DNA of 46,183 nucleotides from the NCBI GenBank assembly GCA_038232275.1, contig JBBSIC010000025.1, positions 1 to 46,183 on the forward strand, read 5' to 3'. The stretch is from DATLGB01 sp038232275. Lineage in GTDB: Bacteria > Actinomycetota > Thermoleophilia > Solirubrobacterales > Solirubrobacteraceae. Position numbers and translations under genes: made by a program. Below are positions 43,660 to 46,183 of this stretch, one piece after another. The notes beneath the pieces were generated by a model. That model searched no databases and had not been told where the DNA came from. It was given only the letters and a program-made list of their open reading frames with translations. Position 1 is the stretch's first letter. Every line of letters starts with the position of its first letter.

Positions 43660-44444
43660 CTTGGCCAACCCAAGGCTGAGGTATCGCAATCCGATCGGCC
43701 AGCGGTACAACGCCCCGAAACCAGCCGTCGGGGATGCGCCGCACCCGGGCGGTCAACCCGGCCCGGGCAGCTACCGGCTGCTGGAATGGGTCGCGCGGCT
43801 CGGCACCGCCGGAATCGAGCCAGTGAGTCTCGCGCTCGGCATGAGCCAGGGCATGGCCTACTCACACACCCGCCGCCTGGTCAAGGCCGGCCTGCTGTTG
43901 AGAGTCGCCATCAACGATGGCGGCGGAGGCGCGGTCGCGATCACTCGACGCGGCGCCACCCACGCGCGCACGAACGACATCGATGCAGTCACCCCTCGCA
44001 GCCAGGCGCCGACCACCGGCACCCACGCTCGCGCCGTCTCATGGGTTGCAGCTCGAGCCGAGCAGAAGGGCTGCCAGTGGTACGGCCCCCCCGAACTGCG
44101 CCACGACCGCCTGGCGGCTGCGCCGCGACGACGGGGCGTGCCACCTGCCCGACCTTGGCATCGTCTATGACAGCGGCTTCCGGCTCGCCATCGAAGTCGA
44201 GCTGCACCGCAAGGAGCCCGACCGCGTGCGAGCCATCCTTCGCAGCTACCGCGACCGCATAGACCACGGCACCATCAACGGCGTCAGCTACGTCACCACC
44301 AAGCCCGCCGTCGACCGCCTCGTCCGCCGTCACGCCGAGCAAGCGCTGCTCGGAAAGAGCCGTTCGATCGGCACTCTCGACGCCGTCATCACGCGCACCC
44401 GCCAGCACACCACCCACGGCGACCGGCCGGAGCCGACCACATGA
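43655..44444 (+). pseudogene. Replication-relaxation family protein, frameshifted
   Basis: The first frame reads RLLEWVARLGTAGIEPVSLA, SHTRRLVKAGLL (HTH) up to QWYGPPELRHDRLA; the second frame continues WRLRRDDGACHLPDLGIVYD, FRLAIEVELHRKEPDRVRAI, SYRDRI to the stop at 44444. The two parts are off by +1 near 44113. A CTGGC repeat unit seems to have been lost there, or one C gained in the C7 run at 44086-44092. The family (Replic_Relax) belongs to plasmids and integrative elements. Confidence 0.75.
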
Positions 44445-44638
44445 CGGTCCACGACGACGCTCGACCAGTGATGGATACGCAGATCATGCGTGCCCAAGAC
44501 GTCGCCCGCCTGCTCCAAGTCCCCGTCTCCACGATCCAGGAATGGGCTCGCACCGGCCGGATCCCCAGCCGCAAACGCGGCAAGCACCGCCTGTTCGTCC
44601 GTGCCGAGATCGAACGATGGATCCTCGAAGACGACTGA
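44441..44638 (+). CDS. Excisionase-family HTH protein
   Basis: 65 residues: MRAQDVARLLQVPVSTIQEW, ARTGRIPSRKRGKHRLF and IERWILEDD match the HTH_17/BldC-like excisionase fold completely. It overlaps the upstream gene by 4 nt (ATGA). It is the intact partner of the decayed copy at 42540. Confidence 0.85.
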   Translation: MTVHDDARPVMDTQIMRAQDVARLLQVPVSTIQEWARTGRIPSRKRGKHRLFVRAEIERWILEDD

Positions 44639-44694
44639 CACGCCACAAGAGCCCGGGCGTCTACCTACGCACTGAGGGAGGGGTGGAGTAGTCG

Positions 44695-45069
44695 ATGCCC
44701 GCACCGCCGCAGTTCCCTGACAGCCTCGACGATCTGAGCGACGAGGAACGCCACGCGGTCGCCACCGTCGTCGCCGCCGCCCACCGGACGTTCGCTACCT
44801 TCGCCGACCGGCCAGGCTCCGACTACCACCAAGCTCCCGGCAAGACGCCTCAGCAGACGTGGGCCCAGATCACCGAAGACCTGACCCGCGTCGGCGTCCT
44901 CGCCGTAGCAGCCGGCCGGCACCGGTACCAGTCAGCCGAGCCGCGCGGCCCATCGTCAACGAGGAAGCGGTGGACATGCTCGACGGCACTGAGGCGATCG
45001 TGCAGGACCTTGGGCTCGAGGCGGCGCTGGGTGATCGACGCTCGCTCGGAGTCGCGCTGGCGCCAGTGA
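44695..45069 (+). CDS. Hypothetical protein, C-terminus probably spurious
   Basis: The first about 80 residues (LSDEERHAVATVVAAAHRTF, QQTWAQITEDLTRVGVLAVA) look genuine, and GGAGGGGTGGAG stands 9 nt upstream. Beyond about 44945 the frame runs opposite a glycosyltransferase remnant and becomes Arg/Ser-rich, so the original end is missing. Confidence 0.5.
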   Translation: MPAPPQFPDSLDDLSDEERHAVATVVAAAHRTFATFADRPGSDYHQAPGKTPQQTWAQITEDLTRVGVLAVAAGRHRYQSAEPRGPSSTRKRWTCSTALRRSCRTLGSRRRWVIDARSESRWRQ

Positions 45070-45365
45070 TAGACCGGGCCGACACCACGTCCACGGCGCG
45101 TGCGCGGAAGTGGGCGGGATCGTCACCGGAATGTCCTCGTGCCAGACCCCCTCCGGGAAGCGCAGGTCTTCGGCGTCCCAGAAGGAGCGCCGCCACAGCT
45201 TGTTCCACGCCGTCCGGTCGGCCAGCAGCGGCTTGAAGTCCCGGACGTGGGTGCTCAGGCGCGTGCGTGCGAAGGTCTCCGTGGGGAAGCGCGCGGGGAC
45301 CACGTGGCCTCCCTCGAGCCGCCGAACGCCGCCCGACGCGAAGTCCGACACCGTCGACTCGAGGA
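44945..45365 (-). pseudogene. Glycosyltransferase family 2 (CDP-glycerol transferase type) fragment
   Basis: Segments RTAWNKLWRRSFWDAEDLRF, PEGVWHEDIPVTIP, FRARAVDVVS and VYHWRQRDSERASITQRR, followed by LEPKVLHDRLSAV, follow in three frames. They belong to the C-terminal part of the glycosyltransferase domain of teichoic-acid-like polymerases. Both ends are missing. Bases 45366-45632 hold no recognisable gene. Confidence 0.72.
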
Positions 45366-45632
45366 CGCAGAGCAGAGTGCGCGACCGCGTCACCGTTCGC
45401 GGGTGACGACGCTGCCGCGACGACGGCGACCACCAGGGCGATCATGGCGTCAGGCACCTAGACGCCGTTCGCGTGTCGGCAGGCGATTTCGGGCGATTCG
45501 GCGAGCGCCGTCTCTCAACGAGGTCATCACCGAGCGCCGCGCGGAGGCGCGCAATACCCACAGAAGTCGGGCAGGATCTCTCAACACCCGTAAAACGGAG
45601 TACTGCGCGGCACGCGGAATGCCTCCCCCGTC

Positions 45633-45659
45633 GTTTCTGCCCCCCCGTGGCCCGGGTAA
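45633..45659 (+). promoter_or_regulatory. SigB/SigF-like promoter
   Basis: GTTT (45633-45636), 17 nt, GGGTAA (45654-45659) resembles the general-stress consensus GTTT-N14-17-GGGTA. A transcript from about 45668 would lead straight into the gene at 45701. Confidence 0.5.
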
Positions 45660-45700
45660 CTCATAAGGGTGAGGGCATGAACAATAAGGAGGGAACCAAT

Positions 45701-46183
45701 ATGGATAAGGACGTCAAAGACCTGGTGCGTGACGCAGTGGGCCGAGCGGCTCGCGAAGCGCTGAAGAACATGGGCGACTCGAACCCCGTCAAGAGCAGCA
45801 AGTCCAGTGGGCTGTCCGGCGTCAAAGGTCTCGCTGCCGGCGCGGGCCTTGCCGCCTTGGCACCGCTCGCGAAGAAGGGCGTCGATGCGGTCCGGTCCAA
45901 CGGCGGTCTGCCGAGCCTGAACCCTGCGAGCCTGGCCGGCGATGCCGCGTCCAAGGTCGGCGACAAGGTGTCGGCCGTCGCCGGCGACAAGGTCGACGAG
46001 GCCGGCGGCGCGGGCGGCATGCTCAAGGACGCCGTCAGCGGCGCGATGCCCTTCGGCGGTGGCGACGACGACGACCAGAAGGGCGACGGCATGCCCGGCG
46101 TCGGCAAGGGCCGGCGGATGCCGATCCAGCAGGCCGTCGACGTGGCCGTGCCGCTCGAGGTCGCCTACAACCAGTGGACCCAG
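45701..46183 (+). CDS. SRPBCC/cyclase-dehydrase-like protein, partial
   Basis: The gene continues past the right edge; 161 residues are visible. The start at 45701 is preceded by AAGGAGG at 8 nt; an in-frame ATG at 45677 is weaker. The N-terminal part is Ala/Gly/Lys/Asp-rich and low-complexity with a possible amphipathic hydrophobic stretch (LAAGAGLAALAPLAKKG) and an acidic run DDDD; at the edge a polyketide-cyclase-like domain begins (MPIQQAVDVAVPLEVAYNQW). A stress-type promoter lies upstream. Confidence 0.75.
   Translation, partial: MDKDVKDLVRDAVGRAAREALKNMGDSNPVKSSKSSGLSGVKGLAAGAGLAALAPLAKKGVDAVRSNGGLPSLNPASLAGDAASKVGDKVSAVAGDKVDEAGGAGGMLKDAVSGAMPFGGGDDDDQKGDGMPGVGKGRRMPIQQAVDVAVPLEVAYNQWTQ

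Overview
The window is high-GC DNA with tightly overlapping genes, frequent GTG starts, three-subunit pnt genes, ECF vitamin transport, actinobacterial-style LexA boxes and SigB/SigF-like promoter spacing. It fits an actinobacterium, probably of the Thermoleophilia (Solirubrobacter/Conexibacter-like). That placement is an inference from gene content and composition, not from a marker gene.

Layout. 1-7.9 kb is chromosomal core on the minus strand: a one-chain sigma-region-4/anti-sigma zinc-finger membrane protein (cut by the window edge), a secreted PKD-like protein translationally coupled to glycerol-3-phosphate dehydrogenase glpD, and the proton-translocating transhydrogenase operon pntA1-pntA2-pntB. 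7.9-15.7 kb is the highlight. A cobalamin riboswitch (14914-15062, minus) leads six genes joined by consecutive 4-nt overlaps: three exported DUF4430 proteins, EcfT, a double-ATPase EcfA, and an ECF S-component fused to an alpha/alpha-toroid (prenyltransferase/squalene-oxidase repeat) domain. Toroid plus DUF4430 is the domain pair that makes up animal intrinsic factor and transcobalamin, so this looks like a bacterial split 'intrinsic factor' wired to its own ECF importer. A PduO-type cobalamin adenosyltransferase is transcribed divergently from the same short region.

15.6-22.7 kb holds ordinary single genes (PAP2 phosphatase, cupin, membrane protein, aminotransferase, DMT transporter, L,D-transpeptidase), a VapBC-type toxin-antitoxin pair and a CcbP-like protein. 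22.7-27.2 kb is accessory: a beheaded ATPase, a duplicated tRNA-Glu 3' end (attachment-site scar) whose T-stem differs from the intact tRNA by one compensated base pair, about 2.4 kb of small element genes without an integrase, two LexA-type boxes, tRNA-Glu(CTC), an HTH-LAGLIDADG protein and tRNA-Leu(CAG).

27.5-33.3 kb mixes decay and intact genes: an MFS and a TetR gene that both lost their 5' ends at one deletion joint, an intact NB-ARC/LuxR regulator and a methyltransferase, then fragments of a MarR regulator and of a TIR-membrane-beta-propeller gene. 33.3-40 kb is a urease cluster, ureABCFGD without ureE, divergent from an NCS1-type permease with an unusual cysteine-rich tail. 40-46.2 kb is again mosaic: a VOC protein, MMPL and ribbon-helix-helix remnants, an endonuclease/exonuclease/phosphatase-fold protein, an ArsR-SRPBCC pair with a clear palindromic operator, two diverged copies of a replication-relaxation/excisionase element, a glycosyltransferase remnant, and the start of a second SRPBCC-type protein.

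No rRNA, CRISPR array or insertion sequence with a transposase was seen.
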